Source of the DNA: CAYMSF01 sp964542255
Lineage (GTDB): Bacteria > Verrucomicrobiota > Lentisphaeria > Victivallales > Victivallaceae
Reading direction: 5' to 3'
Length of the DNA: 6,023 nt
Assembly: GCA_964542255.1 (NCBI GenBank)
Contig: CAZITV010000144.1
Location: 1-6,023, forward strand
Shown: one piece after another, positions 5,952 to 6,023 of the stretch
How positions within the stretch are numbered: the first letter of the stretch is position 1
Layout of the letters: each line of letters begins with the position of its first letter
Position numbers and translations under genes: made by a program
Notes under the pieces: model-generated
What the model was told of the DNA's origin: nothing
Database searches by the model: none
The model's input: the letters and a program-made list of their open reading frames with translations, nothing else

Positions 5952-6023
5952 AAAACAATAAAAATTAATCATTTATAGCTATTATCATCACATAATTGTT
6001 TAAAACTATATTTTTTTGTTATG

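Noticed and set aside
5975..5982. ATAGCTAT palindrome as an operator or terminator
   Set aside because: It is only eight bases in a very AT-rich stretch, with no second copy and no GC-rich stem.
1..6023. CRISPR array, tRNA, rRNA, insertion sequence or riboswitch
   Set aside because: Nothing in either strand resembled regularly spaced repeats, RNA gene cores or transposase genes; the non-coding stretches are under 170 bases.

Overview
This window is one compact, single-strand (all minus) block of five genes from what is probably a Gram-negative, fairly AT-rich bacterium. The Gram-negative inference rests on a short lipobox-type signal peptide on an ankyrin lipoprotein and on a Wzx-like flippase in a glycan operon. 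No rRNA, tRNA, transposase or phage gene is visible, so the phylum cannot be fixed. The style (ankyrin lipoprotein, GT-C enzyme, low GC) would fit a PVC-type or similar host-associated or environmental lineage, but that is only a guess.

Transcription runs from right to left. The right edge (5861-6023) is a non-coding AT-rich leader with a good sigma70-type promoter (-35 at 5908-5913, -10 at 5886-5891). An imperfect direct repeat (5910-5928 and 5937-5951) sits on and just upstream of the -35, like an operator. The order is then: an ankyrin-repeat lipoprotein (5860-5090); a signal-less alkaline-phosphatase-superfamily phosphodiesterase (5055-3892); a GT87-like multi-membrane glycosyltransferase (3907-2627); a GT4-like cytosolic glycosyltransferase (2646-1657); and a Wzx/MATE-like polysaccharide flippase (1653-103). 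The left 102 bases hold no gene and no convincing terminator.

The last four genes are almost certainly one translational unit. Their junctions are a 16-base overlap, a 20-base overlap and a 3-base gap, with ribosome-binding sites lying inside the preceding genes. The ankyrin gene is 34 bases upstream of them with no terminator between, so it is probably the first gene of the same transcript.

A working model (inference): the GT4 enzyme adds a sugar to a lipid-linked precursor in the cytoplasm, the flippase moves the lipid-linked glycan across the inner membrane, and the GT87 enzyme adds a sugar from a polyprenyl-phosphate donor on the outer face. The cytosolic phosphodiesterase would trim, recycle or proofread a phosphorylated intermediate. 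No polymerase, ligase, initiating phosphoglycosyltransferase or nucleotide-sugar gene is present, so the window is only part of a pathway or one decoration module. The most unusual points are the complete but unexported phosphodiesterase inside a glycan operon, and an A8 run in the GT87/GT4 overlap where loss of one base would fuse the two enzymes in frame.
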